Assembly: GCA_937124545.1 (NCBI GenBank)
Contig: CAKZKU010000031.1
Location: 1 to 64,000, forward strand
DNA from: an uncultured Microbacteriaceae bacterium
Lineage (GTDB): Bacteria; Actinomycetota; Actinomycetes; Actinomycetales; Microbacteriaceae
Length of the DNA: 64,000 bases
Reading direction: 5' to 3'
Part shown: positions 28,795 to 38,894 of the stretch, in pieces
Numbering within the stretch: position 1 is the first letter of the stretch
How the letters are laid out: every line of letters begins with the position of its first letter
The notes under the pieces: generated by a model
What the model was told of the DNA's origin: nothing
The model's input: the letters and a program-made list of their open reading frames with translations, nothing else
Database searches by the model: none
Position numbers and translations under genes: made by a program

Positions 28795-29964
28795 ATGATT
28801 GTTGGAGTGCTGAAAGAGCCGATTGCTGGCGAAAACAGAGTGGCCGCAACACCGGAATCGGTGAAGCAACTTGTGGGCGAAGGCCTCAAGGTCACGGTCC
28901 AAAAGGGAGCTGGCGTTGCTGCCGGTTATCCCGATGACGCGTACAAGGATGCGGGCGCAACAATCGCTGCGACTGTGGACCCGGCGAAACTCGATGTCCT
29001 TGCTCACGTCCGCCCTTTGGCCCCGGCAACCATCAAGAAGTTGAAAAAGGGCGCTATCACGATGGGGCTTGCCTCCCCCGCTTCAGAGACGGCTGCCGTC
29101 AAAGCACTGAAGGCTCAAAAAGTTACGTCCTTCGCGCTGGAGCTCGTTCCCCGAATTTCTCGTGCCCAGTCGATGGACGCTCTCACCTCCCAAGCACTGG
29201 TGGCCGGTTACCGCTGTGTCATGGAGGCGGCAATTCGCTTGCCCCGATTCTTCCCTCTCTACATGACTGCGGCAGGCACAGTCCCGCCCGCTACAGTCCT
29301 CGTCCTCGGTGCCGGTGTCGCAGGGCTTCAAGCCATTGCCACTGCCAAGCGTTTGGGCGCGAAAGTCAACGCTTACGACGTTCGTTCCGCATCCGCTGAT
29401 GAAGTTCGTTCGATGGGAGGAACATTCATCGAGCTGGATCTGGATGTGGCCGCTGATGGGGCGGGTGGATACGCCAAAGAGTTGGCTGCAGACCGTGTGA
29501 AGCGTCAGCAAGAGCTCCTCACCCCGTATGTCACAGCGGCGGATGTCATCATCACCACCGCTGCCATTCCTGGTCGTCCTGCTCCGCGTCTCATTACCGC
29601 GAAGATGATGAAAGACATGAAGCCCGGGTCGGTGGTCATCGACCTCGCCGCGGAAACTGGCGGAAACGTTGAGGGCTCGAAGCCCGGTTCCGATGTCTCG
29701 GTCACCGTGGGCAAGTCCGGCGGGAAGGTCACCTTGGTGGGAATGAAAGATGTCCCCTCAGCCATGGCTTTCGATGCATCGCGGTTGTATGCAAAAAACG
29801 TGTCCAACCTGCTGACTCTGATGACGAAAGACAAAAAGGTTTCTCCTGATTTTGAGGACGAAGTTGTCGCCGGTGCGTGTCTGACCCACGACGGGGAGGT
29901 TCGTCACGAGCCGACCGCCGAGGCGTTGGCCAAACCCGCAACCACAAAGAAAGGCACAAAGTAA
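28795..29964 (+). CDS. pntAA: NAD(P) transhydrogenase alpha subunit, NAD-binding domain
   Basis: MIVGVLKEPIAGENRVAATPESVKQL, VLVLGAGVAGLQAIATAKRLGA. Confidence 0.95.
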   Translation: MIVGVLKEPIAGENRVAATPESVKQLVGEGLKVTVQKGAGVAAGYPDDAYKDAGATIAATVDPAKLDVLAHVRPLAPATIKKLKKGAITMGLASPASETAAVKALKAQKVTSFALELVPRISRAQSMDALTSQALVAGYRCVMEAAIRLPRFFPLYMTAAGTVPPATVLVLGAGVAGLQAIATAKRLGAKVNAYDVRSASADEVRSMGGTFIELDLDVAADGAGGYAKELAADRVKRQQELLTPYVTAADVIITTAAIPGRPAPRLITAKMMKDMKPGSVVIDLAAETGGNVEGSKPGSDVSVTVGKSGGKVTLVGMKDVPSAMAFDASRLYAKNVSNLLTLMTKDKKVSPDFEDEVVAGACLTHDGEVRHEPTAEALAKPATTKKGTK

Positions 29965-30269
29965 TGGAATCCATTGAGCTGTTGACCTACTTTGTCCTGG
30001 CGGTGTTCGTCGGGTTCGAAGTGGTCTCAAAAGTGTCGAGCACGCTGCACACCCCTCTGATGTCCGGCGCAAACGCCATTCACGGCATCATCCTGGTCGG
30101 TGCAGTTGTGGTGGCGGGTCACGCTGACTCCACCTGGAAGCTCATCCTGGCCTTGCTGGCGGTGCTTCTCGCCACGGTCAACCTGGTGGGTGGCTTTGTG
30201 GTGACAGACCGGATGTTGGAAATGTTCGGTGGCAATAAGAAGAAGAGCTCGGAAGGGGCTGCCTCATGA
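29964..30269 (+). CDS. pntAB: NAD(P) transhydrogenase alpha subunit, membrane domain
   Basis: FVGFEVVSKVSSTLHTPLMSGANAIHGII. Confidence 0.95.
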   Translation: MESIELLTYFVLAVFVGFEVVSKVSSTLHTPLMSGANAIHGIILVGAVVVAGHADSTWKLILALLAVLLATVNLVGGFVVTDRMLEMFGGNKKKSSEGAAS

Positions 30270-31639
30270 GTATCCTCACCCAAGAAGTCGAAGCACTTCT
30301 TTATCTGTTTGCCGCAGTCTGCTTCATCCTGGCGTTGCGCGGCCTCTCGTCGCCGAAGTCTGCGCGTCGGGGAAACCTTCTCGGTGCTCTCGGAGCGCTG
30401 GTTGGTGTTGTCACGGTCTTCCTGGCTGAGGAACTCAGCAACGTTGCCTGGATCCTCATCGTTATTGCCGTAGGTTCAATCATTTCTGTTCCTGCTTCGC
30501 GCATGGTCCAGATGACTCAAATGCCCCAACTTGTAGCACTGTTCAACGGTGTGGGTGGTGGAGCAGCGGCGGTTGTGGCGTTCCTCGAGCTGAGTGCGGC
30601 TGACACACTGGGCTTCCTCATCGCTGTGGCCTTCACCATTTTCGTGGGAAGCGTCTCGTTCTCTGGTTCGGTGATCACCTTCGCCAAGCTGCAGGAGTTG
30701 ATGACCACTCGCCCCGTGATGTTCAAGGGCCAGCCCGCGGTAATGGTGGTGCTGACCCTGGTGTCCCTGGTGGGTGCCGTGTGGTTGGTGCTGGATGGCA
30801 GCTTCCTCTTGGGCACGGCCCTCATGGCCGTCGGTCTGATCATGGGTGTTCTGGTTGTTCTCCCCGTTGGTGGAGCCGATGTTCCCATCGTCATTTCGCT
30901 GCTGAACGCTATGACCGGTCTCGCCGTGGCGGCCTCCGGTCTGGTCCTTGGCAACACCCTGTTGCTGGTGGCGGGAACGCTGGTGGGTGCTTCGGGAACA
31001 CTGTTGACCAGGGCTATGGCCAGCGCCATGGGCCGAAGCGTCAGCAACACGATCTTCGGCGCCTTCAAGGGTGGTTCCACCGCCGGCTCGACCGAGGTTT
31101 CTGATCGCCCGGTGAAGTCCGGTTCTGCGGAAGACGTTGCGATTCTCCTCGGCTACGCACAGCGTGTCATTGTTGTTCCTGGTTACGGCCTCGCCGTTGC
31201 TCAGGCTCAGCACACCATGTATGAATTGGCTAAGGCTCTCGAGGACAAGGGCATCGACGTGGTGTTTGGTATTCACCCGGTGGCCGGTCGTATGCCCGGG
31301 CACATGAACGTTTTGCTCGCAGAAGCGAATGTTCCCTACGAGGTTCTCCAGGAAATGGACGAAGTGAACCCCCAGTTCAAGACGGCTGATGTCTGTCTCG
31401 TGGTGGGCGCGAACGACGTGGTCAACCCAGCGGCAAAGACCACCGCGGGATCGCCGATTTATGGCATGCCCATCTTGGATGCGGGTGAAGCAAAGCAGGT
31501 TGTGTTCTTGAAGCGCTCGATGCGTCCAGGATTCGCGGGTATCGAAAATGACCTGCTCTACGAACCCAACACCACATTGCTTTTCGGTGACGCTAAGGAC
31601 AGCCTGTCGAAGGTGCTCGGCGCCGTCAAAGCCCTGTAG
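30266..31639 (+). CDS. pntB: NAD(P) transhydrogenase beta subunit
   Basis: SPKSARRGN, FNGVGGGAAAVVAFLE, VIVVPGYGLAVAQAQH, GIHPVAGRMPGHMNVLLAEANVPY. Confidence 0.97.
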   Translation: MSILTQEVEALLYLFAAVCFILALRGLSSPKSARRGNLLGALGALVGVVTVFLAEELSNVAWILIVIAVGSIISVPASRMVQMTQMPQLVALFNGVGGGAAAVVAFLELSAADTLGFLIAVAFTIFVGSVSFSGSVITFAKLQELMTTRPVMFKGQPAVMVVLTLVSLVGAVWLVLDGSFLLGTALMAVGLIMGVLVVLPVGGADVPIVISLLNAMTGLAVAASGLVLGNTLLLVAGTLVGASGTLLTRAMASAMGRSVSNTIFGAFKGGSTAGSTEVSDRPVKSGSAEDVAILLGYAQRVIVVPGYGLAVAQAQHTMYELAKALEDKGIDVVFGIHPVAGRMPGHMNVLLAEANVPYEVLQEMDEVNPQFKTADVCLVVGANDVVNPAAKTTAGSPIYGMPILDAGEAKQVVFLKRSMRPGFAGIENDLLYEPNTTLLFGDAKDSLSKVLGAVKAL

Positions 31640-31650
31640 GAAGAGCCACC

Positions 31651-31947
31651 ATGGCACTGTTCGCGGTGATCTATCGCTATAGCGATGACACCGCGAGCCT
31701 TGATGAGCACCGCCCGGCCCACCGCGAGTACATTCGCTCGCGGGTGGGCAACGGTGTCGTGGCTAGCGGACCAATGACAACCTCCGAAGGGCCCGGCGCA
31801 CTGATTGTGTGCACCGGGGAAGACGAGGCTGAGGTGCGTTCCATGCTGGATGCGGACCCTTTCTGGGGGCGAGGGCTCATTACTGCTCGAGAGATCGCTC
31901 CGTGGAACTTGGTGATGGGCTCCATCGGACTGGAGAAAGACGATTAG
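31651..31947 (+). CDS. YciI-like protein
   Basis: LFAVIYRYSDDTASLDEHRPAHREYIRS, DADPFWGRGLI. Confidence 0.8.
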   Translation: MALFAVIYRYSDDTASLDEHRPAHREYIRSRVGNGVVASGPMTTSEGPGALIVCTGEDEAEVRSMLDADPFWGRGLITAREIAPWNLVMGSIGLEKDD

Positions 31948-32725
31948 CACCCCTGCGGGCCGCGCGATTGTTACGGGGGCAAGTTCAGGAATCGGCGCTG
32001 CCTGCGTGAAAGCTTTGCGGGCCGCATCGTGGGAGGTGGTTGCTGTTGCACGCCGGGCCGATCGACTGGACGCTGTGGCGGCCGAAACCGGGTGTGACAC
32101 CTTTGTCGCCGATGTGACACAGCAGGCTGACGTCGAAGCTTTGGTCTCCTACACGGAAACCCTCGGAGCGGTGGACGCGCTGATCAATGTCGCGGGCGGT
32201 GCACTGGGGGTGGACTTTGTCGCGGAAGCTGACTCTGATGACTGGTCGACCATGATGGAGCTGAACGTGGTGAGCGTTCAGCGCATGGTCAAGGCATTTC
32301 TCCCCGCTTTGCGTGCGGCTAGTTCCACACGGGGCGTGGCAGACATCGTGACAATTTCCTCAACGGCAGCCTTCATCAGTTATGAGGGGGGCGGCGGCTA
32401 CAACGCGGCGAAAGCCGGTGTGCATGCGGCCCTCGGTGCGTTGCGCCTGGAGCTCGCCGGAGAGCCGATCCGGGTGGTCGAGGTTGCGCCGGGAATGGTG
32501 AAGACCGAGGAGTTCGCGCTGAACCGACTGGGGGGTGACGCCCAGAAAGCGGAGGCTTTGTACGAGGGAGTTGAGGCTCCTCTCACCGCTGAGAATGTTG
32601 CTGACGTTGTGGCCTACGCCCTGCACAGCCCTCCCCACGTGAACCTTGATGTGATTCAGATGAAGCCGGTTGCGCAGGCCGCACAATACAAGCTCCACCG
32701 CGGCCCGCTTGCTCCGAAACTCTGA
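31943..32725 (+). CDS. Short-chain dehydrogenase/reductase, probable ATT start
   Basis: ISTPAGRAIVTGASSGIGAACVKAL..., ISYEGGGGYNAAKAGVHAAL; GGAG 7 nt before ATT; no ATG/GTG/TTG before the Rossmann motif in frame. Confidence 0.85.
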   Translation: MSTPAGRAIVTGASSGIGAACVKALRAASWEVVAVARRADRLDAVAAETGCDTFVADVTQQADVEALVSYTETLGAVDALINVAGGALGVDFVAEADSDDWSTMMELNVVSVQRMVKAFLPALRAASSTRGVADIVTISSTAAFISYEGGGGYNAAKAGVHAALGALRLELAGEPIRVVEVAPGMVKTEEFALNRLGGDAQKAEALYEGVEAPLTAENVADVVAYALHSPPHVNLDVIQMKPVAQAAQYKLHRGPLAPKL

Positions 32726-32758
32726 GGGCCTCCCATCGCCGAGCGCTAGAGTTGGCAA

Positions 32759-33604
32759 GTGATTAGGCGCCTCGTTGAAGTGTCCCGGCCGGTGCTCTGG
32801 GTCAACACCATCGGCACCACCGTTATTGCTATGTGGCTCGCGGGCGAGCTCTGGACCTGGTCCATCGTTCCGATTCTGTTGTGGGTGAGTTTTCCGTTCA
32901 ACCTGCTGATTTATGGCATCAACGATATTTACGACCAAGACACCGATTCCGACAACGACCGCAAGGGTGGTTACGGCGGGGCAAAAATCAAGCCTCATGA
33001 GACTGCCATGATCGGCTGGGGCGTCATCCTCACCAACGTTCCCTTTTTTGTGTACTTCGCGATCACGCTCCCCTGGGAAGCAGTTGCTTGGATGGGCGCT
33101 TATGCGTTTTCGTTCTGGCAGTACTCGGCCACCCCGCTGCGCTTCAAAGGGCGACCGATTCTTGATTCGGTGTCGAACGCCGATTACGCATTCCCCCTGG
33201 TCTTTGTGCCCTTTGCCCTTGGGGGGTCTCCCGTCTGGGCGGCCGCCATTGGTTTGATGGCGTGGTCATTGGCCAAGCACGTCTATGACGCCATTCAAGA
33301 TATTGACGAGGATGCCTCGGCAGGAATCATTACGACGGCCGTGAAGTTTGGCATCAAGGGCTCGCTGGTGTGGTCCGGATTCTGGTGGGTCGTCTCCACG
33401 GTCCTGTTTGCTCTGGTAAACCTCCCCCTTGCCGCTGTCAACGCCGCGCTCGCTGGTGTTTTGGTCGTGGCACAGTGGCGTAACCCGACCATCGCCACCG
33501 CACGTCGGCTCTATCGCTACTCGGTGGCCTTCCCCTACGTAGCGGGAGCTGTGGCCGGTGTTCAGTTGGTCACTGGCCTCGTTCTCGGTGTGTATCCCGC
33601 CTGA
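32759..33604 (+). CDS. UbiA-family prenyltransferase (lycopene-elongase-like)
   Basis: NDIYDQDTDSDNDRKGG and AIQDIDEDASAGIITTA Asp-rich motifs, multiple TMs. Confidence 0.82.
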   Translation: MIRRLVEVSRPVLWVNTIGTTVIAMWLAGELWTWSIVPILLWVSFPFNLLIYGINDIYDQDTDSDNDRKGGYGGAKIKPHETAMIGWGVILTNVPFFVYFAITLPWEAVAWMGAYAFSFWQYSATPLRFKGRPILDSVSNADYAFPLVFVPFALGGSPVWAAAIGLMAWSLAKHVYDAIQDIDEDASAGIITTAVKFGIKGSLVWSGFWWVVSTVLFALVNLPLAAVNAALAGVLVVAQWRNPTIATARRLYRYSVAFPYVAGAVAGVQLVTGLVLGVYPA

Positions 33605-35022
33605 TGACACAACGCATCACGGTTGTTGGCGGAGGCCTGGGAGGCCTCGCTACCGCTGCCATCATGGCGCGCGCCGGGCACACCGTCACGATTCTTGAGG
33701 GAAATGACTGGGTGGGTGGCAAAAGCCGACGTATTGAGATTGCCGGTCAACGCATTGACACCGGCCCCTCGCTTGTTACTTTCCCGGGCGTGTGGCAAGA
33801 GGTCTTGAACCGGTGGGATGAGCTGGGGGATGGGCCCTCTGCCGCTGACATAGCGGGGGTCACTTTGGAGCGGTTGCCCGAGGTGGGCCGCTACTACTTC
33901 CGGGGGCAGCAAGCCAACCTCCCGGTGGAAGAGGGACACGAATGGCATGAGGCCTGGCAAAGATTCGAGCGGGAGCACGGTGGGCTTGGTCCGGCGATCA
34001 CCACACTGTTGACTCACGATCCGTGGGACCCTGCGATTTTGTCCGCGGGGAAAGAATTGCTCTCCCGTTACGGAGTGCGGTTAACCACTGAGGGATACCT
34101 CAACGGGCTGCGTTGGATGCCCCAGGACCTGCGCGATGTGATCGCGATTCACACCTTGAACGCTGGAGTATCGCCGAATCAAACTCTTGCCCTGTACGCG
34201 ACGATGGCGGCCGTGATGGCCCATGACGGAGTTTTTGTGCCCCGAGGGGGTGTTTACGAAATTGCCGCGGGCCTAGAGAACTTGGCACGAGCTGCCGGCG
34301 TGAGCATTCACACGGGTGAGCACGTGGTCTCGGTCAAGAAAAATGAAGTAACCACCACGCAGGCCACCTATACCTCCGACTATGTGATCAGTGCTGTCGA
34401 TGGTGGAATTCTCGAGGGTCTTATGGGCAAGAAGTCTCGTCCACCCAAGAAGCTGTCGTGCTCGGGTGTGGCCATTTTTGGTGTTTTGGAACAGGAGCTA
34501 CCTGAAGAGATTGTTACCCACTCGGTGATGATGCCCGATCGACCCGATGAGCTTTTTGGTTCTCTTGCCTCCAGAAACAGGCCTCACGAGACCATGGCTT
34601 TTTTGAACTACTACCGCGCCGGAGAGATATACCCGAATGACCGGCCCGTGGCGGCACTGCTGTTGACCGCTCCTCCCGATGGCGAACAGTGTGACATCAC
34701 CGATGATTTTGTTCAGCGGGAATCCAGGCGCTTCTCGGATCTGTTGGGGCTAGAAAAATCCATCACCGACATGATGACCGACCATCAGATCCTGGACCCC
34801 GAGTATTTTGCGGGCTTCGGAGCCACTGGGGGTGCTCTATATGGCGCCCCGGCACCGTGGTGGCGGAGCGGACCGTTCCATTCACCCGCCTACAACAGCC
34901 CGAAGAACCCGTGGCTGTGGCGAGTAGGTTCCAGCGTGCACCCGGGTGGCGGAATCCCCGCAGTCCTCGGCGGCGTGCTCATCTCCACGAGACGGATGCT
35001 GGCGACGCTCGACAAGGGTTAG
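33604..35022 (+). CDS. CrtI/CrtD-like FAD-dependent carotenoid desaturase
   Basis: [29 protein letters not shown] dinucleotide fold; C-terminal [20 protein letters not shown]. Confidence 0.85.
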   Translation: MTQRITVVGGGLGGLATAAIMARAGHTVTILEGNDWVGGKSRRIEIAGQRIDTGPSLVTFPGVWQEVLNRWDELGDGPSAADIAGVTLERLPEVGRYYFRGQQANLPVEEGHEWHEAWQRFEREHGGLGPAITTLLTHDPWDPAILSAGKELLSRYGVRLTTEGYLNGLRWMPQDLRDVIAIHTLNAGVSPNQTLALYATMAAVMAHDGVFVPRGGVYEIAAGLENLARAAGVSIHTGEHVVSVKKNEVTTTQATYTSDYVISAVDGGILEGLMGKKSRPPKKLSCSGVAIFGVLEQELPEEIVTHSVMMPDRPDELFGSLASRNRPHETMAFLNYYRAGEIYPNDRPVAALLLTAPPDGEQCDITDDFVQRESRRFSDLLGLEKSITDMMTDHQILDPEYFAGFGATGGALYGAPAPWWRSGPFHSPAYNSPKNPWLWRVGSSVHPGGGIPAVLGGVLISTRRMLATLDKG

Positions 35023-35041
35023 CCAGAGAAGTAAAGAAGAG

Positions 35042-35114
35042 TGGCTCCGACCGGCATCGATCCGGTGACCTTTCGATTTTCAGTCGAACGCTCTACCAAC
35101 TGAGCTACAGAGCC
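35042..35114 (-). tRNA. tRNA-Phe (GAA)
   Basis: Cloverleaf on minus strand, acceptor GGCTCTG/CGGAGCC, anticodon loop CTGAAAA. Confidence 0.95.
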
Positions 35115-35127
35115 ATGCTGTGAAAGA

Positions 35128-35145
35128 GCCTCTCTTTCGAGAGGC
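35128..35145 (-). terminator. Inter-tRNA hairpin GCCTCTC-GAAA-GAGAGGC followed by TCTTT
   Basis: Perfect 7-bp stem, GAAA loop on minus strand, between tRNA-Asp and tRNA-Phe. Confidence 0.5.
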
Positions 35146-35156
35146 CCTTAACAACG

Positions 35157-35230
35157 CGACCCTGACGGGACTTGAACCCGCGACCTCCGCCGTGACAGGG
35201 CGGCACGCTAACCAACTGCGCTACAGGGCC
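35157..35230 (-). tRNA. tRNA-Asp (GTC)
   Basis: Acceptor GGCCCTG/CAGGGTC, anticodon stem-loop CCGCCCTGTCACGGCGG. Confidence 0.95.
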
Positions 35231-35249
35231 TTGCTATTAAATTATATGG

Positions 35250-35322
35250 TGACCCCAACGGGATTCGAACCCGTGCTACCGCCGTGAAAGGGCGGCGTCC
35301 TAGGCCACTAAACGATGGGGCC
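35250..35322 (-). tRNA. tRNA-Glu (TTC)
   Basis: Acceptor GGCCCCA/TGGGGTC, anticodon stem-loop CCGCCCTTTCACGGCGG. Confidence 0.95.
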
Positions 35323-35452
35323 GAAGCCTACGCCGAAGCACAAGCAACAAGCCTCGAGTCTAGGGTTGGGTCTGCGGGAATGCAAACGCTTCCCCTCGCC
35401 ACACCGCCACAAACACGGGCCTCCGCGGCCGTTATAGCTATCGTGAGCCTAC

Positions 35453-36667
35453 GTGAACACTCTTTTGCGCCGTCTCGGATACGTCACTGGCGCCACTCTT
35501 TCTGCCACCGCCCTGGTGTTGGCTCTCGCCGTTGCCCCCGAAGGGCCCGCGTATGCGGATGAGTACCCCACGTGGGAAGAGGTTCAAGAAGCTCGTAAAG
35601 ATGTTGCTGCCGCTGAAGCCAAGGTCAAAGAAATCCAGGAAATCCTGGCGGGACTGGAACGCGAAGCCGCGGAAGCAGAGCAAGAGGCCGCTCGCTTGGG
35701 TGAGATTTATTACGAAGCGCTGTATGAGCTCGATGAGGCCACCTACCAGCAAGCACAGCTTCAGGCTCAAGCCGACGATGCCGCGGCAACAGCGGAGGAG
35801 TCCCGTCTCCAGGCCGGCCAGTTTGTTGCAGAGCTTGCGAGGGTAGGGGGAGCAGACCTCACCGCCACATTGTTCATTAGCGGTGATGACGCCACAGAGC
35901 TGTTGTCCCGCATTGGATATGCAGCCAAGATTGCTGAGCAAACGGATGGAATTTACGCCCGAGCGCTTGCTGACCGGAACGCCGCGCAGTCGCTGACGGA
36001 TCAGGCCGAGGTGGCCCGGGAAATTCGCGAAGAACTTCAGCTTGAATCGGAGGCGGCCTTTGATGCCGCCACCGGTGCAGCACTCCGCGCCTATGACGCG
36101 GTGGAGGCGCAGTACGAAAACAGCGCCCGCCTGGAGGCCCAGCTCGCAGTGCTGGTCGAGCAGCGCGAGGCCACCGAAGAGGACTATCAAAAAGGCGTTA
36201 TCGCAAGAGCTCAATCAGAAATTGCGGGAATGATTGACCCGGGCCAGATCAGTGCCTCCGGGTGGGCTAGACCCTCGGGTGGTTACATCTCGAGCCACTA
36301 CGGTCCCCGTATCCACCCGATTTATGGCATCGCACGCTTGCACGCCGGAATCGACTTGGCGACCCCGTGTGGTCGACCCGTTTATGCGGCCAACTCTGGG
36401 CGCATCAGTTACTCGGGGTGGCTGGGGACTTCAGGAAACTTCATTCGGGTAACCCACAGCGATGGGTACACCACCGGATACGCCCACCTTCAGAGCGGAT
36501 CTCTTTATGTGAAACTCGGAGAAACGGTAGTAACCGGCCAGCTCATTGGCCGTATTGGCACCACGGGAGGTTCGACGGGTTGCCACCTGCACTTGGAGAC
36601 CAGAAAGAACATGGTCTCGCAGGACCCGTACCCGTTCTTCCTTAACCGGGGTATTCGCCTGGGCTAG
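35453..36667 (+). CDS. M23-family peptidase with N-terminal coiled coil
   Basis: Signal-like N-terminus, long coiled coil, [28 protein letters not shown]...HLHLETRKN. Confidence 0.92.
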   Translation: MNTLLRRLGYVTGATLSATALVLALAVAPEGPAYADEYPTWEEVQEARKDVAAAEAKVKEIQEILAGLEREAAEAEQEAARLGEIYYEALYELDEATYQQAQLQAQADDAAATAEESRLQAGQFVAELARVGGADLTATLFISGDDATELLSRIGYAAKIAEQTDGIYARALADRNAAQSLTDQAEVAREIREELQLESEAAFDAATGAALRAYDAVEAQYENSARLEAQLAVLVEQREATEEDYQKGVIARAQSEIAGMIDPGQISASGWARPSGGYISSHYGPRIHPIYGIARLHAGIDLATPCGRPVYAANSGRISYSGWLGTSGNFIRVTHSDGYTTGYAHLQSGSLYVKLGETVVTGQLIGRIGTTGGSTGCHLHLETRKNMVSQDPYPFFLNRGIRLG

Positions 36668-37149
36668 TGCCCGGGGAAAGCAGCAATACCCGCCTCAATA
36701 ACGGCTTCAGCATCAGCACGCGAGCCCCAACCTTCGGTCTTCACCCATTTGCCGGGCTCCAGGTCCTTGTAGTGCTCAAAGAAGTGCTCGATGGCTTTAC
36801 GGGTGTATTCGGGGATGTCGTTGACATCCTGGATGTGATCCCACCGCGGGTCACCGGCGGGAACGGCAATCACTTTGGCATCACTGCCGCCGTCGTCGGT
36901 CATGTTGAAGACACCCACGGGACGTGCGGAGAGACCAACACCCGGGAAAAGTGGGTATTCGGTCAAGACCAAAACGTCGACGGGGTCACCATCGAGGCCC
37001 AGCGTGTTTTCGAAGAAGCCGTAATCGGTGGGGTAGACAAAATTTGTGTACAACACGCGATCGAGGAATACCCGGCCCGTTTCGTGGTCGACCTCGTACT
37101 TGTTGCGGCTGCCACGGGGAATTTCAATAACGGCGGGGTATTCAGCCAT
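36664..37149 (-). CDS. ppa: Inorganic pyrophosphatase
   Basis: [41 protein letters not shown] at 37149. Confidence 0.97.
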   Translation of the reverse strand: MAEYPAVIEIPRGSRNKYEVDHETGRVFLDRVLYTNFVYPTDYGFFENTLGLDGDPVDVLVLTEYPLFPGVGLSARPVGVFNMTDDGGSDAKVIAVPAGDPRWDHIQDVNDIPEYTRKAIEHFFEHYKDLEPGKWVKTEGWGSRADAEAVIEAGIAAFPGH

Positions 37150-37200
37150 AGCTGTCGTGCTCCTTTGAGGGGGAAAAGTTTCGTGAAGTAACCTTACCGG

Positions 37201-38247
37201 GTGGCGCAGAAGCAGGGTTTTGGGGGTCGCCGACCCCGGTTGAGCCCCGCCATGGCCGATGTTCGACGAATCGTTCGCGAATGGGCGGCCGAACACGCCG
37301 ACTCTTCCACCCGGTACCTGGTAGCAGTCAGTGGCGGCGGAGATTCGCTCGCCTTGGCGTGGGCCATTGCCCAGGAAGCCCCGGGACTCGGGTTGGCAGC
37401 GGGTGCCGTGGTGGTTGACCACCAGTTGCAAGAAGGTTCCACCCAGAGGTCACATGACGCTGCCGAGCGCTTGTCAGGCTGGGGCCTCGGGCCGGTGATT
37501 ATCAAGCAGGTGGAGGTCGGCTCCAGCGGTGGGCCGGAGGATGCCGCCCGCACCGCACGCTATCAAGCGTTTTCCGAGGCCATGAAAGAAACTGGCGCTG
37601 GCGGCATTCTGTTGGCTCACACGAAAGATGACCAAGCAGAAACGGTTCTCTTGGGGATGGCTCGCGGCAGTGGGCCCTCGGGCTTGAAGGGTATGGCTGA
37701 ATCTGATGGTGCTTTCCACCGGCCGCTGCTCGGTACGTCCCGCGACACGTTGCGCCAGGCGTTGGTGGATGCCGGTGTTGACTGGTGGGAGGACCCCCAC
37801 AACAGTGACGAGCGGTTCACGCGCTCGCGCGTGCGCGAGGCGATCATGCCTCTGTTAGAGAAGGAATTAGGACCGGGCGTGGCCGACTCGTTGGCAAGGA
37901 CGGCAGCCCTGTTTCGGCAAGATTCGGAAGCCCTGGACGCGATCGCCGCGAGTGCGTGCGAAACCCTCGTCGACTCCACCACCGCGGGGACACGATCGGT
38001 CGATGTCGCTGAGCTTCTCGACCACGATCCCGCTATTTCATCGCGCATCCTTCGCATGATGGTGACCGGCGTCGGTGGCATTGCCCCCACGTTTGCCCAA
38101 ATGAAGCAGGTGGAGAGCGTTCTCTGGCGATGGAAAGGGCAATCGTCACTGGACTTATCCGGCGCTACCCTGGAGAGGCTTGAGGGTTCGATTGTCGTTC
38201 GCTCAGCTGGTAACCGCCCGGCGAAAGGAACCCAGCGTGGACTTTAG
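37201..38247 (+). CDS. tilS: tRNA(Ile)-lysidine synthetase
   Basis: [18 protein letters not shown]-loop, [22 protein letters not shown]. Confidence 0.93.
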   Translation: MAQKQGFGGRRPRLSPAMADVRRIVREWAAEHADSSTRYLVAVSGGGDSLALAWAIAQEAPGLGLAAGAVVVDHQLQEGSTQRSHDAAERLSGWGLGPVIIKQVEVGSSGGPEDAARTARYQAFSEAMKETGAGGILLAHTKDDQAETVLLGMARGSGPSGLKGMAESDGAFHRPLLGTSRDTLRQALVDAGVDWWEDPHNSDERFTRSRVREAIMPLLEKELGPGVADSLARTAALFRQDSEALDAIAASACETLVDSTTAGTRSVDVAELLDHDPAISSRILRMMVTGVGGIAPTFAQMKQVESVLWRWKGQSSLDLSGATLERLEGSIVVRSAGNRPAKGTQRGL

Positions 38248-38797
38248 TGACGCTCACACCGACATTGTGTCGACCGTCGTGAGTGAAGAACAGATCGCTG
38301 AGGGTTTGGCGCGAATGGCGCGGGCCATCGAGGCAGACCTTGCTGGCAAGACACCGTTGTTGGTGGGTGTGCTGAAGGGCGCGGTCATGGTCATGGCAGA
38401 TCTTGCGAGGGAATTGCGTATCCCGGTGGAAATGGACTGGATGGCGGTCTCTAGCTACGGTCGCTCGACAAAATCCAGCGGTGTTGTCCGCATCCTGAAG
38501 GACCTCGATGCGTCCCTGGAGGGACGCCACGTAGTAATCGTGGAAGACATTGTGGACTCCGGTCTTACTCTCTCGTGGTTGCTGGAGAACTTTGAGTCAC
38601 GGGGTGCTGCCTCCATTCGAGTCGCGTCGCTGTTGCGGAAGCCCGACGCTATGGCCGTGGAGGTTCCCATCGACTACCTCGGTTTTGATATTCCCAATGA
38701 GTTTGTCGTCGGTTACGGCCTTGACTTTGCTGAGCGGTACCGGAATTTGAAAGGCATCGGAGTTCTCAATCCCGATGTCTATACCGACGAGGCGTAG
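38237..38797 (+). CDS. hpt: Hypoxanthine phosphoribosyltransferase
   Basis: LVGVLKGAVMVMADLAREL, VVIVEDIVDSGLTLSWL; probable GTG start 38237. Confidence 0.95.
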   Translation: MDFSDAHTDIVSTVVSEEQIAEGLARMARAIEADLAGKTPLLVGVLKGAVMVMADLARELRIPVEMDWMAVSSYGRSTKSSGVVRILKDLDASLEGRHVVIVEDIVDSGLTLSWLLENFESRGAASIRVASLLRKPDAMAVEVPIDYLGFDIPNEFVVGYGLDFAERYRNLKGIGVLNPDVYTDEA

Positions 38798-38894
38798 TTC
38801 TCTGCCCGAGGCGAACAGCTGGGCGCGCGTCGGTGTCAGGCGCTAGCCTTAGCACTTCGCGATTTTCTTGTTTGGAAAGGTTCCTTGAGCCGCT

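Noticed and set aside
30476-31657. 393-aa antisense ORF opposite pntB
   Set aside because: His/Gln/Asn-rich translation with no domain signal; shadow of a strongly conserved gene.
35345-35452. ydaO/c-di-AMP riboswitch upstream of the M23 peptidase
   Set aside because: Context is typical for one, but the roughly 110-bp gap shows no recognisable conserved core.
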